Source: Pseudomonadota bacterium (GTDB taxonomy: Bacteria > Pseudomonadota > Gammaproteobacteria > Burkholderiales > Burkholderiaceae_C). From it: a DNA stretch of 64,000 bases. The stretch covers positions 89,448 through 153,447 of the forward strand of contig JAJZAQ010000001.1 of assembly GCA_021799355.1 (NCBI GenBank). The letters are read 5' to 3'. Under the pieces are notes generated by a model that ran no database searches, was not told the origin of the DNA, and was given only the letters and a program-made list of their open reading frames with translations. Shown in pieces: positions 47,046 to 54,975 of the stretch. Position numbers and translations under genes: made by a program. Position 1 is the first letter of the stretch; each line of letters begins with the position of its first letter.

Positions 47046-47813
47046 ATGAAACGCCAACCCATCCCGCCGCAGTTCCGCTCGCATCATCCGCACCCCTGCG
47101 ATGGCCGTCTGCCTCCGGGCCTGCCCGCCGAGCTGCAGCAGCAGGTGACCGAGCTGGCGGCGAGCACGGTGGAACTGAACCGGGGTGAAACACTGGCACA
47201 CAGCGGCACGGCGTTCGATCACCTCTACCTCGTGCTCAGCGGGGCGTTCAAGGCGGTCAAACTCGGCGCCGACGGCGCGTCGCAGATCGTCTGCTTTTAC
47301 GAGCCACGTGAACTCATGGGGCTGAGCGGCTTTTCCCACCGCGTTTACACCACCGATTTGGTCGCGCTCGCGCCGTCGGTGGTTTGCGAGTTCCCGGTGC
47401 AGGCGATCGAATCGGCGGTCAGCCACAACCGGCCCTTGCTCGACGGCCTGCTGGCTGCGGTGTCCGAAAGCCTGGAGCGGGCCGAACTCGACCAATTCAT
47501 CCTCGGCAGTTTGACAGCGCCGCAAAAAATGGCCTGCTTTCTGCTGCACATGCAGGCCAGGCGCCGGCGTTGCGGCGACGACACGCATCACTTCGAACTG
47601 CCGATGACCCGGGAGGAACTCGGTAGCTACCTTGGCCTGACCATGGAGACGATCAGCCGCCTGTTGTCGCACTTGCAGGCCGAAGGCGTGGCGCAGATCG
47701 ACAAACGGCAGGTCCACATCTTGCGCGACGATTTGCTGCACGTCTGGCGAGAAGGCGGGGTGGACCTGCCGATGCCCAGGCGAAAAAAACCGCAGCAGCT
47801 CAAATTTGCCTGA
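47046..47813 (+). CDS. Crp/Fnr family transcriptional regulator (no Fe-S cysteine cluster)
   Basis: A 255-residue regulator with a cyclic-nucleotide-fold sensor domain (HSGTAFDHLYLVLSGAFKAVKLG) and a C-terminal helix-turn-helix in MTREELGSYLGLTMETISRLLSHLQ. The recognition helix carries the E-x2-SR pattern of FNR-like proteins, so TTGAT-type boxes are expected. Only one Cys (HPCDG) is in the N-terminal region, so the [4Fe-4S] cluster of true FNR cannot form; it is closer to FixK/Dnr proteins. It may act on the FNR-like boxes upstream of the phasin and usp genes. Confidence 0.88.
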   Translation: MKRQPIPPQFRSHHPHPCDGRLPPGLPAELQQQVTELAASTVELNRGETLAHSGTAFDHLYLVLSGAFKAVKLGADGASQIVCFYEPRELMGLSGFSHRVYTTDLVALAPSVVCEFPVQAIESAVSHNRPLLDGLLAAVSESLERAELDQFILGSLTAPQKMACFLLHMQARRRRCGDDTHHFELPMTREELGSYLGLTMETISRLLSHLQAEGVAQIDKRQVHILRDDLLHVWREGGVDLPMPRRKKPQQLKFA

Positions 47814-47920
47814 TCGGCGTCACAGCAGGGCAAGCCAGGCGTCTGGCCTGCGGGCAGAGCGGGGCGTCGCCTGCCGGCGGCAAGTCCTGCCCACCGTGTT
47901 TTTGCCTGGCCGAACGTGCC

Positions 47921-47943
47921 AACGCCCGCGCGGGGCGGGCGTT
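47921..47943. terminator. Hairpin between the Crp/Fnr gene and the PpiC-type gene
   Basis: AACGCCCGC-GCGGG-GCGGGCGTT is a nine-base-pair stem with a five-base loop, in the 168-base gap between two convergent genes. No T-run follows on either strand, so it may be a bidirectional or weak terminator. The rest of the gap is GC-rich repetitive-looking sequence without features. Confidence 0.35.
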
Positions 47944-47981
47944 GAGGGTAGGGAGCCAGCAGCAGATCGCTGCCGCCGCGA

Positions 47982-48770
47982 TCACTCGGTGATCTTCGCC
48001 TTGGCGCGCAATTCGTTTTGATATTTGGTGATTTCTTCTCGCTGCAATTCGGCCTGGATTTGCGGCTTGAGTTGATCCAGAGTCGGCGGCTTGGCCGGGC
48101 GGGTGGCGTCGAGTTTGATGACGTGCCAGCCAAACTGGCTCTGTACCGGCGTCTGGGTGTATTCGCCCGGCTTGAGCGCCTCCAGCGCCTTGGCAAACGG
48201 CGCGACGTAGTTGGCCGGGGACGACCAACCCAGATCGCCGCCATTGGCTGCGCTGCCGGTGTCTTTGGAGTATTTTTTCGCCAGTTCGGAGAACTTGGCA
48301 CCTTTTTTCAGTTGCGCAATGATGTCCTGCGCTTCTTTTTCGCTCGGCACCAGAATGTGCTGGGCCTTGTATTCAGTCGTGCCAAACGATTTGACGAACT
48401 CGTCGTACTTGGCCTTGATCTGTGCCTCGGTGACCGGATGTTTCTTTAAGTAAGCCGCCAGCGTTGCATTGGCCAGAATGTTCAAACGGTTGACGACAAT
48501 CTCATCCTCAACTTGTGGAGTTTTGTCTAGACCCTGGCGAGCGGCTTCCTGGGACAGGATTTCCAAATCAATTAGGCGGTTTTTGACAGCATCTTTGATC
48601 TGTGGGGTCACAGGCTGTCCTTGCTGTTTGGCCACATTGCTCGCAATGGAATCGACCAGCGACTGCGGAATCGGTTTGCCATTGACCGTGGCGACGTTTT
48701 GCGCCCAGACAGGGGCGGTGCAGGCGCAGGTCACGAGCGCTGCGGCCAGAATGCGGGGGAGTGTCGGCAT
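47982..48770 (-). CDS. Peptidyl-prolyl isomerase, parvulin type (PpiC/SurA-like)
   Basis: A 262-residue periplasmic foldase. A signal peptide ends near APVWAQNVA. A SurA-like helical N-terminal part (RLIDLEILSQEAARQGLDKTPQVEDEI) is followed by a parvulin domain with YKAQHILVPSEKEAQ, NGGDLGWSSPANYV and FGWHVIKLD. It should help fold outer-membrane proteins. AGGAG-like sequence stands upstream. It follows bolA on the same strand; yciB-bolA-PpiC is a common order in this group. Confidence 0.92.
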   Translation of the reverse strand: MPTLPRILAAALVTCACTAPVWAQNVATVNGKPIPQSLVDSIASNVAKQQGQPVTPQIKDAVKNRLIDLEILSQEAARQGLDKTPQVEDEIVVNRLNILANATLAAYLKKHPVTEAQIKAKYDEFVKSFGTTEYKAQHILVPSEKEAQDIIAQLKKGAKFSELAKKYSKDTGSAANGGDLGWSSPANYVAPFAKALEALKPGEYTQTPVQSQFGWHVIKLDATRPAKPPTLDQLKPQIQAELQREEITKYQNELRAKAKITE

Positions 48771-48809
48771 GAAATCTTCCAGAAAAGGGGGAACACACTG
48801 CGGAAGCGT

Positions 48810-49121
48810 CTATCGGTCCGGCTCGCTGGCAGACGACAGGCGTTCTCCGGGAGCTTGGCAATCGAGCACCAGGGCGTGAATCTCCTGGCGCAGCATTGAA
48901 GCCAGCGCATCATACACGAGGCGGTGACGCGCCAGCCGCGGCAGACCGGCAAACCGGGCGCTGACGATGCGCACCCGAAAATGGCTGCCCAGCGGGTCGA
49001 ACCCGCCGTGGCCGGCGTGCGACGCAGAATCGTCGATCACCGTCAGGGTTTCGGGCTGCAGCGCGTGTTGCAGACACGCCCGAATCCGCTCGGCGCGCGA
49101 GCCTGGGTTGGTGCGGGTCAA
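48810..49121 (-). CDS. BolA family protein
   Basis: A 103-residue protein of the BolA/IbaG type, with [37 protein letters not shown] and the conserved His in RHRLVYDAL. BolA proteins bind monothiol glutaredoxins and take part in iron and cell-shape control. The ORF opens far upstream. The start is placed at the TTG 49121, which overlaps the yciB stop (TTGA), giving an N-terminus [16 protein letters not shown]; no ATG fits. It sits between yciB and the PpiC-type gene. Confidence 0.85.
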   Translation of the reverse strand: MTRTNPGSRAERIRACLQHALQPETLTVIDDSASHAGHGGFDPLGSHFRVRIVSARFAGLPRLARHRLVYDALASMLRQEIHALVLDCQAPGERLSSASEPDR

Positions 49122-49657
49122 GCGTTTTCGTCCAGTCGCAGGTGCCGGGCCAGCAGCAGGGACTGACCGACGACGAACGCCAGCGTCAGCCCGAGACTGC
49201 CGAACAGCTTGAAATCGACCCACAGATTGGTCGACACGCTGTAGGCGATGGCGATGTTGAGAAGGCCCATCAGGCTGAAAAACGCCACCCACGACCAGTT
49301 CACCCGGTGCCAGATGGCATCGGGCAATTGCATTTGCTTGCCCATGAGCGCGCGCATGAGGTTTTTGCCCTGCAGCAATTGCGCCCCGGCAAGAATGGCG
49401 GCGAACAGCCAGTACAGCACTGTGGGTTTCCACTTGATGAAGGTGTCGTTGTGGAACAGCAGGGTCGCGCCGCCGAACACCACCACCACGGCCAGGCTCA
49501 ACCAGAGCATGGGTTCGACTTTGCGGTATTTGATCCAGACCCAGCCGATTTGCGCGAACGTGGCGGCAATGGTCACTGCCGTCGCGGCGTAAATGCCGGA
49601 GAGCTTGAAGGTGATGAAAAACAGAATGATGGGGAAAAAATCGAAGAGCAGCTTCAA
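49118..49657 (-). CDS. YciB family septation-linked membrane protein
   Basis: A 179-residue inner-membrane protein with five hydrophobic segments, the usual YciB length. [26 protein letters not shown] is the family N-terminus. The only start that fits is TTG at 49657 directly before KLLFD; the ORF track extends into upstream non-coding DNA. Relatives are linked to septation and cell-envelope upkeep. It overlaps bolA by four bases, and a tRNA-Arg lies upstream on the opposite strand. Confidence 0.88.
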   Translation of the reverse strand: MKLLFDFFPIILFFITFKLSGIYAATAVTIAATFAQIGWVWIKYRKVEPMLWLSLAVVVVFGGATLLFHNDTFIKWKPTVLYWLFAAILAGAQLLQGKNLMRALMGKQMQLPDAIWHRVNWSWVAFFSLMGLLNIAIAYSVSTNLWVDFKLFGSLGLTLAFVVGQSLLLARHLRLDENA

Positions 49658-49848
49658 GGCAGTGGTCCGAAACGACGAATTCGGCAAAAATGGGACAGCG
49701 CCGCTTGATGGGGCAGGGCAGGCAAACGCTGCCGACATAGAGTCGGCAACCGCGGCCGGGTTCGCCGGCAGCGTCAAATTTAACATTGCTGCGGCAGAAG
49801 GCGCTGCTGGCGCAGAACGCAAGCGATACGCTTAAAATTCTGCCCCGG

Positions 49849-49925
49849 CAGCCCGTAGCTCATCTGGATAGAGCACAAACCTTCTAAGTTTGGGGTAACT
49901 GGTTCGAGTCCAGTCGGGCTGGCCA
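49849..49925 (+). tRNA. tRNA-Arg (anticodon TCT)
   Basis: The acceptor arms CAGCCCG and CGGGCTG pair fully, followed by G and an encoded CCA. The D arm starts GCTCATCTGGATAGAGC, the anticodon stem CAAAC/GTTTG encloses CTTCTAA, giving anticodon TCT for AGA, and the T arm is ACTGG-TTCGAGT-CCAGT. A 77-base gene, complete. Confidence 0.97.
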
Positions 49926-50011
49926 TCCACGATGTCCGGTCTGCCCTGCAGCGGTGCTGCGCGCCGCCTGCTATTCAGGCGACGCGCCCGCCCGGCGCGC
50001 AAAACGCGGTC

Positions 50012-50596
50012 TCAAGCGAAGTTCTTTTCGGCAAACTCCCAATTCACCAGCTTGTCGAGGAAGGTGGTGACGAAGTCCGGGCGGCGGTTGCGGAAGTCGA
50101 TGTAGTACGCGTGTTCCCAGACGTCGATGGTCAACAGCGCCTTGTCCGCAGTGGTCAGCGGGGTCTGACCGTTGGAGGTGTTGACAATGTCCACCGTGCC
50201 GTCAGGCTTTTTCACCAGCCAGGTCCAACCTGAGCCGAAGTTGCCGACGGCTGATTTGTGGAACGCCTCTTTGAACGCGGCGTAACTGCCCCATTTGGCG
50301 TCGATGGCCGCAGCCAGCGCGCCCTTGGGTTGGCCGCCGCCGCCGGGCTTGAGGCACAGCCAGAAAAACGAGTGATTCCACACCTGCGCGGCGTTGTTGA
50401 AAATGCCCCCGGCTGGCGCTTTGCGAATGATGTCCTCCAGCGGCAGATCCTCGAATTCGGTGCCTTTGATCAGCGTGTTGGTGTTGTTCACGTAAGCCGC
50501 ATGGTGCTTGCCGTGGTGGTATTCGAGGGTTTCACGCGACATGTGCGGTTCGAGTGCGTCGGCGGCAAAGGGCAGGGCAGGCAGTTGGTGTTGCAT
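50012..50596 (-). CDS. sodB: Iron superoxide dismutase
   Basis: A 194-residue Fe/Mn-type superoxide dismutase. Metal ligands are expected in [24 protein letters not shown] and [22 protein letters not shown] and the length point to the iron form. It removes superoxide in the cytoplasm. The start [10 protein letters not shown] at 50596 is the family start; the ORF extends upstream without similarity. It lies downstream of MgtC, 103 bases apart on the same strand. Confidence 0.96.
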   Translation of the reverse strand: MQHQLPALPFAADALEPHMSRETLEYHHGKHHAAYVNNTNTLIKGTEFEDLPLEDIIRKAPAGGIFNNAAQVWNHSFFWLCLKPGGGGQPKGALAAAIDAKWGSYAAFKEAFHKSAVGNFGSGWTWLVKKPDGTVDIVNTSNGQTPLTTADKALLTIDVWEHAYYIDFRNRRPDFVTTFLDKLVNWEFAEKNFA

Positions 50597-50699
50597 GAGC
50601 GTCTCCGGTGAGAGGAAAAAGCGAATGCAGGGCATTCTAGGCAGAGCCTTGCCGCCGTGCAGCGCCACGGTGTCCGCGGCCTGCGGCGGCACGCCGGCC

Positions 50700-51404
50700 T
50701 TACTCCGTGGCGCTCGAACTCCAGAACGCCTGGCGCACATATGGCAGGCTGGAAAGCTGCTGGGTGATGCGGTCGAGCTCGCCGGGTTCGACCGAATTGG
50801 CCAGCAGACGCACCTCGATTTCCACATCCTGCGCGCCAAACGGATGCACATCCATGTCCTGGTGGGGGTAGTGCGCCAGTTCGAGCAGATTTTCCAGCAT
50901 CGCCCGCGCGTCTTTCTGAAATTCGCGCTGTGCGATCAGCACGACGTTGACGGTGAGCTCGACCCCGGAGGTGTCGACCGGCTGGCGGCTGATGAAATTG
51001 ACCACAGGCCGCAGCAGGGTATTGGCGGCGAGGACGAACGCCGCGGCCAGGCCGGCCTCGGGCAGCAGACCGGCACCGCAGCACGCGCCCACGGCCGCCG
51101 ATCCCCACAGTGTCGCTGCGGTGTTCAGCCCGCGCACATTGCCTTCCTCACGCATGATGACCCCGGCGCCAAGAAAGCCGATGCCCGACACCACGTAGGC
51201 CAGCACGTGGACGGCGCCGGCGGCCTGCTCGATCCGCCCGGCCAGTCCGACGAACACCGCGGCGCCGAGCGCCACCAGCACATTGGTGCGCAGCCCGGCG
51301 GTACGCTGGCGGTATTGCCGCTCGACACCGATCAGCCCACCGAGCACGAAAGCGGCCAGCCAGTGCACGCCCATCGCGGCCAAGCCGTGGTCTTCCGGCG
51401 TCAT
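50700..51404 (-). CDS. MgtC/SapB family membrane protein
   Basis: A 234-residue protein with four or five hydrophobic segments in the first 140 residues ([60 protein letters not shown]) and a soluble C-terminal ACT-like part. MgtC proteins are linked to survival in low magnesium and to control of the F-type ATPase. The start MTPEDHG at 51404 is chosen because the ORF continuation lies in upstream porin sequence. It follows the OprB-like gene by 44 bases. Confidence 0.9.
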   Translation of the reverse strand: MTPEDHGLAAMGVHWLAAFVLGGLIGVERQYRQRTAGLRTNVLVALGAAVFVGLAGRIEQAAGAVHVLAYVVSGIGFLGAGVIMREEGNVRGLNTAATLWGSAAVGACCGAGLLPEAGLAAAFVLAANTLLRPVVNFISRQPVDTSGVELTVNVVLIAQREFQKDARAMLENLLELAHYPHQDMDVHPFGAQDVEIEVRLLANSVEPGELDRITQQLSSLPYVRQAFWSSSATE

Positions 51405-51448
51405 GTCATCCCTTTGCGGCAAATGCTGCCGGGTGCGACGTGGAGGCG

Positions 51449-52641
51449 TCAGAACTCGAGGTGAAGCCGCACGCCCAGCACGGTGGCCGGCGGGTTGCTG
51501 CCGCCGGGATGCCACAGACGCTGCAGATCGGGCTGGATGTATACCCCGGATGCGGCTTTGTACGCATAGTTCAGTTCCACCACCGTTTCGGGGTGCGGCT
51601 GCGTCGCCAGATTGGCGCGCGCCAGCCCGAGGCTGAAGTTGTCGTCCGGACGCGAGGCGAACGGACGCTCGACACGCAGCCCGGCGCCGAGATAGTACGG
51701 CACGGGGTTGACCACGCCATTGCTAGCGGCGAGCTGGACGAATACGCCGAGCCGCGGGCCGCTGCGCAAATCCCAGCGGTGCTCGCCGATGGCGTAGGTA
51801 CCGCCGGTGGAGGGGCCGAGCTGCGGGTTGTTCTGCCGCAGATGCCACACGCCGAGTTTGACCACGTCCTGCGCCTGGCCATCGGCCAGCGCTCCGCTGC
51901 GTCGCGCCAGCTCCAGCAGGGCCAGCGCGCCGCTGCGCCAGATGCCGCTGAACCGCGGCGGGTTGGCCTGCCACACCCCGGCCTGCACGGCGTAGCCGTG
52001 ACCCAGATCCGCACCGGCCATGGCGCCCACCCCCGGCGTGGGGAAGGTGGCGATGTCGGCGTTGGCCGTGAGTGTGGGAACCGGCCCGAACGACGCGTTT
52101 TGCAACTGGCTGGCCAGGCCGACGCTGGCGAAGTAGTAATTCACGTCCATGATCCCGGCGCGGACAAAGGCCTTGCCGACATCCTGACGGTAGGTGAACT
52201 GGTACAGCCGCAGGAAATTGCCCGCCCAGTCGTTGCTCGTCGTCTGTACGGCGCCGGTTTGCGCCGGCAGGTTCCCCGTGCTGCGCAAACCCATCACGCT
52301 GAATTCGAACAGGCCACCTGACCACAGCCCGGCTTTGGCCGTGTCGAACTCGCCGCCGAGCTGTAGCAAAGAATCGGCGGCGGAACCCCGGCGCAGCCCA
52401 CCGGCCAACGGCGTGATGATTTCGCTGTCCCAATGGCCGGAGAATGACAACCCGTTTTCGAACGTCTTGAACGGGGGCAGCACCGGGGCGTTGAACGGCG
52501 CGACCTGGAATTCACCGGGGTTGTCTGCCGCGCTGGCAACCGCCGCATCGGGCAGGGTCTGCGCCGAAGCCGGCCAGCCCCCAGGCCCAGGGCCCCGGCC
52601 AGCACGGCGGAAAAAATCGCGGAATGTCGGCGTTGCAGCAT
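51449..52641 (-). pseudogene. OprB-like carbohydrate porin, frameshifted in the signal peptide
   Basis: The body matches OprB porins (FSGHWDSEIITPLAGGLRR, FLRLYQFTYRQDVGKAFVRAGIMDVNYYF, a C-terminal Phe in [10 protein letters not shown]). A good signal peptide, MLQRRHSAIFSAVLAGALGLG, starts at 52641 but in a different frame. Adding one base to the run of five C (plus strand 52579-52583) restores a protein with cleavage near ASAQTLP, about 397 residues. As sequenced, the frame breaks after about 20 residues. It is a pseudogene, a phase-variable gene or a sequencing error. It lies between the small membrane gene and MgtC. Confidence 0.8.
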
Positions 52642-52773
52642 GATGAAAGGTGCATTGTGGCGGCGCAAGGATGACGCGCACATGACGACGCAAAAGCGCC
52701 TCCGTCCCGGCGAGGAACCGGGAGTAAATAATAATGATTCGCAAATGCGGGCCAGCAGGCCGGCTGAACGGGC

Positions 52774-53001
52774 TCAGCCGGCCACCCGGCCGCTGGTGAA
52801 TGCCCAGGCGACGATGACCGTCAAAACGACGATGTACAGGCGCAGCCCCCAAAACAGGGCGTGCTGCCAGGGCTTGAGGTGGGTGGCGCGATGCACCTCG
52901 GGCAGAGGCTGCAGCCAGCCTTCCTGCTGTGCAATCTGTGCCAGGCGGGCCGATTCGGCCTCGGTCGCATGCCGGCGTTCAGCGGGGGTATGGTGTTGCA
53001 T
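52774..53001 (-). CDS. Small membrane protein, 75 residues
   Basis: A short protein with a polar N-terminal half (AERRHATEAESARLAQIAQQEGWLQPLPEVHRATHL) and one membrane segment (HALFWGLRLYIVVLTVIVAWAF). It is not recognised. It lies 19 bases after the NRAMP-family gene, so it is probably translated from the same mRNA and may be a small accessory subunit of the transporter. No ribosome site doubt: the next ATG upstream would overlap the transporter. Confidence 0.7.
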   Translation of the reverse strand: MQHHTPAERRHATEAESARLAQIAQQEGWLQPLPEVHRATHLKPWQHALFWGLRLYIVVLTVIVAWAFTSGRVAG

Positions 53002-53020
53002 GGCCGGTTCTCCAGGACGG

Positions 53021-54388
53021 TCAGTTGCCGAAGGCGTGAGGAAACAGCGTGGCGATGCCGTACAGCACGTTGCACACGATCAGGCCGGTCATCACCGCCC
53101 AGCTCAGCGCGTTGCGCAGCGGGGTATTGACATACTCGCCCATCAACTCGCGGTCGTTGAGCAGCAGCAGGAGGAACAGCAGCGCCGATGGCATGAACAC
53201 GGTGGCGATGACCTGCACCGACAGGTTGAGGAAACCCAGCGGCACGTGCGGCAGCAGCACCACCGCGGCGGCCAGCGTGGTGCCGGCCAGCGCAGGGGCG
53301 TAGAACCAGACAGCCTGGCGCGGCGGCGCGTTGATCGACCGCGGAATGTCGAAGGCCTCGCCGATGGCCCAGGCGGAACTCGCGGTGATGACGATCGAGG
53401 CGATCAGCCCGGCCTCCATCAGGCCCAGGGCGAACAGCGCCATCGGCACGTCGCCGAGTTTGGCATCGATGCTTTTGAGCACGGCGTCGAATTCCAGGTT
53501 GCTGGCGTCGGGTGCACCATGCAGCGTTTGCGCCGCCAGAATGATCAGCGCCATGGCCACGAGCATCATGCCAACGATGCCTAGCTTGAGTTCGCGACGG
53601 CTGGCGACGATGTCCTTGGGCAGCACGCCTTTGTCGACGACGCACGATTGCTGGAAAAACAGCTGCCACGGAGCGATGGTCGTGCCGATATTTGCCGACA
53701 GCAGCACCAAGAACGTCACGGAAAGGAAACCCCCGGGCACGACCCAGCCGTGTCCGCCGAAAGCTGCGGCCACGGCGTGCCAGTCAGGATGCGCCATGAA
53801 CGCCAGCGGCACGAACACCAGGTTGAACGCAGCCACGGCCAGCGCCACCCGCTCCCAGGTGTAATAGCGCAGCGCAATCAGCGTGAAGGCAATGAACGCC
53901 AGCGCCGCCGGCACGGTGATCCACGCGGCAATGCCCAGCACCTCGCCGCCAATGCGGATGCCGACGAACTCGGTCATCAGGGTCAGGACGTTGGCCGCGA
54001 CCAGATCGATCAGCGAGAACCAGCCCCAGAACGGGCCGTAACGCTTCCAGATCAGCTCGGCATGGCCGCGGCGGGTGACGGCGCCCAGCCGGATGGTCAT
54101 TTCCTGCACCAGATAGGCGATGAAACCCAGCAGAATCATCATCGGCAGAAAAATCCCCAGGCCGTAGGCGGCACCGGTTTGCGCATAGGTGAGGACGCCG
54201 CCGGCATCGTTGTCGCCGAGCATCACCAGCACGCCGGGCCCGATCAGCGCCAGGCCGAGCGCCAGACGGTTCCACAGCCCGCGGCGGCTGCGCAGTTCGT
54301 GCAGCATCAGCCGGTCGCGCAGGCGGTGTTCCAGCCCGGCCAGGTCGGGGTTGGCCGGGGCCAGGACGTGTTCTTGCGGGGCGCTCAT
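53021..54388 (-). CDS. NRAMP-family divalent metal transporter (non-canonical motifs)
   Basis: A 455-residue membrane protein with about 11 hydrophobic segments. In place of the usual DPGN of segment 1 it has MLGDNDAGGVLTYAQTGA, and the segment 6 MPH motif is replaced by LLSANIGTTIAPWQLFFQQS. These changes are shared with a subgroup of NRAMP-related proteins, some of which carry magnesium and not manganese or iron. It starts MSAPQEH at 54388 and overlaps a short upstream ORF by four bases. An MgtC gene downstream supports a link to magnesium, but the ion is not proven. Confidence 0.85.
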   Translation of the reverse strand: MSAPQEHVLAPANPDLAGLEHRLRDRLMLHELRSRRGLWNRLALGLALIGPGVLVMLGDNDAGGVLTYAQTGAAYGLGIFLPMMILLGFIAYLVQEMTIRLGAVTRRGHAELIWKRYGPFWGWFSLIDLVAANVLTLMTEFVGIRIGGEVLGIAAWITVPAALAFIAFTLIALRYYTWERVALAVAAFNLVFVPLAFMAHPDWHAVAAAFGGHGWVVPGGFLSVTFLVLLSANIGTTIAPWQLFFQQSCVVDKGVLPKDIVASRRELKLGIVGMMLVAMALIILAAQTLHGAPDASNLEFDAVLKSIDAKLGDVPMALFALGLMEAGLIASIVITASSAWAIGEAFDIPRSINAPPRQAVWFYAPALAGTTLAAAVVLLPHVPLGFLNLSVQVIATVFMPSALLFLLLLLNDRELMGEYVNTPLRNALSWAVMTGLIVCNVLYGIATLFPHAFGN

Positions 54389-54579
54389 TCCACTCCCCCC
54401 TGGCGGTGCGGTGCAGACAGCGAAACACCGAGCGCGGCGGCGTGTAGCCGCGGCCAGCCACTGGCTGGCGCCTGCGGGCTGCGCGGCGCTGGCCGCGATG
54501 CAGACGGGTTGGGCAGGGCGCCGAGCTGGCGCAGCCACAAGCCGCGGTGTGTCACGCGGAAAAGATCCTGGATCTGCAT
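54385..54579 (-). CDS. Short upstream ORF (64 residues) coupled to the NRAMP-family gene
   Basis: A short frame starting MQIQDLFRVTHRGLWLRQLG, with a strong AAGGAGGAAGGT ribosome site directly before the ATG at 54579. Its stop overlaps the transporter start (ATGA). After residue 25 the sequence is Pro/Ala-rich and not family-like. Translation of this ORF probably controls or allows translation of the transporter. It may be a leader peptide of no separate function. It is too weak in similarity to name. Confidence 0.5.
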   Translation of the reverse strand: MQIQDLFRVTHRGLWLRQLGALPNPSASRPAPRSPQAPASGWPRLHAAALGVSLSAPHRQGGVE

Positions 54580-54904
54580 ACCTTCCTCCTTCCGTCTGCG
54601 GCGCGGGCAGACGGCAAACTCACCGGGACGAACCCGATGTGACTGCGGCATGGATGCCCACACCGCAGCGGTTGACAACAAGAAGAGGGGGGATGCTGCG
54701 CCCCGCTTGCGCCAATCCGCGGCATGGGTTGCGCGGAAGGGCTGCGTTGCACGCGGGGCGTCGCGTCACCACCGGCCGGTAGCGGCCGGGCGACGCAGGA
54801 ATTGTCGACAGGCCGCCTTCAGGCGTTCACTTCACGAATCGATCGACAACTACCAGAACTGTCCATTGAGTCACACTGCGCCGCAGTCGGCGCAATTCAC
54901 CAAA
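54580..54904 (-). promoter_or_regulatory. Structured 5' leader of the NRAMP-family operon
   Basis: No gene fits in this stretch. Read on the minus strand it holds four hairpins: GCGCCG-ACTG-CGGCGC (54878-54893), a long-range TTGTCGA/TCGACAA stem (54843-54849 with 54802-54808), CGGCCG-CTAC-CGGCCG (54773-54788) and CCGTCTGC/GCAGACGG (54592-54614), the last standing just before the ribosome site of the short ORF. Such order suggests an RNA that senses a ligand or metal. It does not match the yybP-ykoY, M-box or NiCo riboswitch consensus by eye. Confidence 0.45.
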
Positions 54905-54911
54905 GCACAAA

Positions 54912-54941
54912 ATCATAATCGCAGTTTGCGCGCTGCAACAA
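54912..54941 (-). promoter_or_regulatory. Candidate sigma-70 promoter of the NRAMP-family operon
   Basis: On the minus strand TTGTTG (54936-54941) and TATGAT (54912-54917) are 18 bases apart, in an AT-rich stretch just after the xseA stop. Transcription would begin near 54904, giving a leader of about 325 bases to the short ORF. Confidence 0.45.
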
Positions 54942-54975
54942 GGGGTATGGCAGCGTGCGCGGCAGAAAAATGCAA

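Noticed and set aside
54580-54904. yybP-ykoY manganese riboswitch or M-box
   Set aside because: The conserved GGGGAGUAG and GCCA-AGAGCC parts, or the M-box core, could not be found; only general stem-loops are seen.
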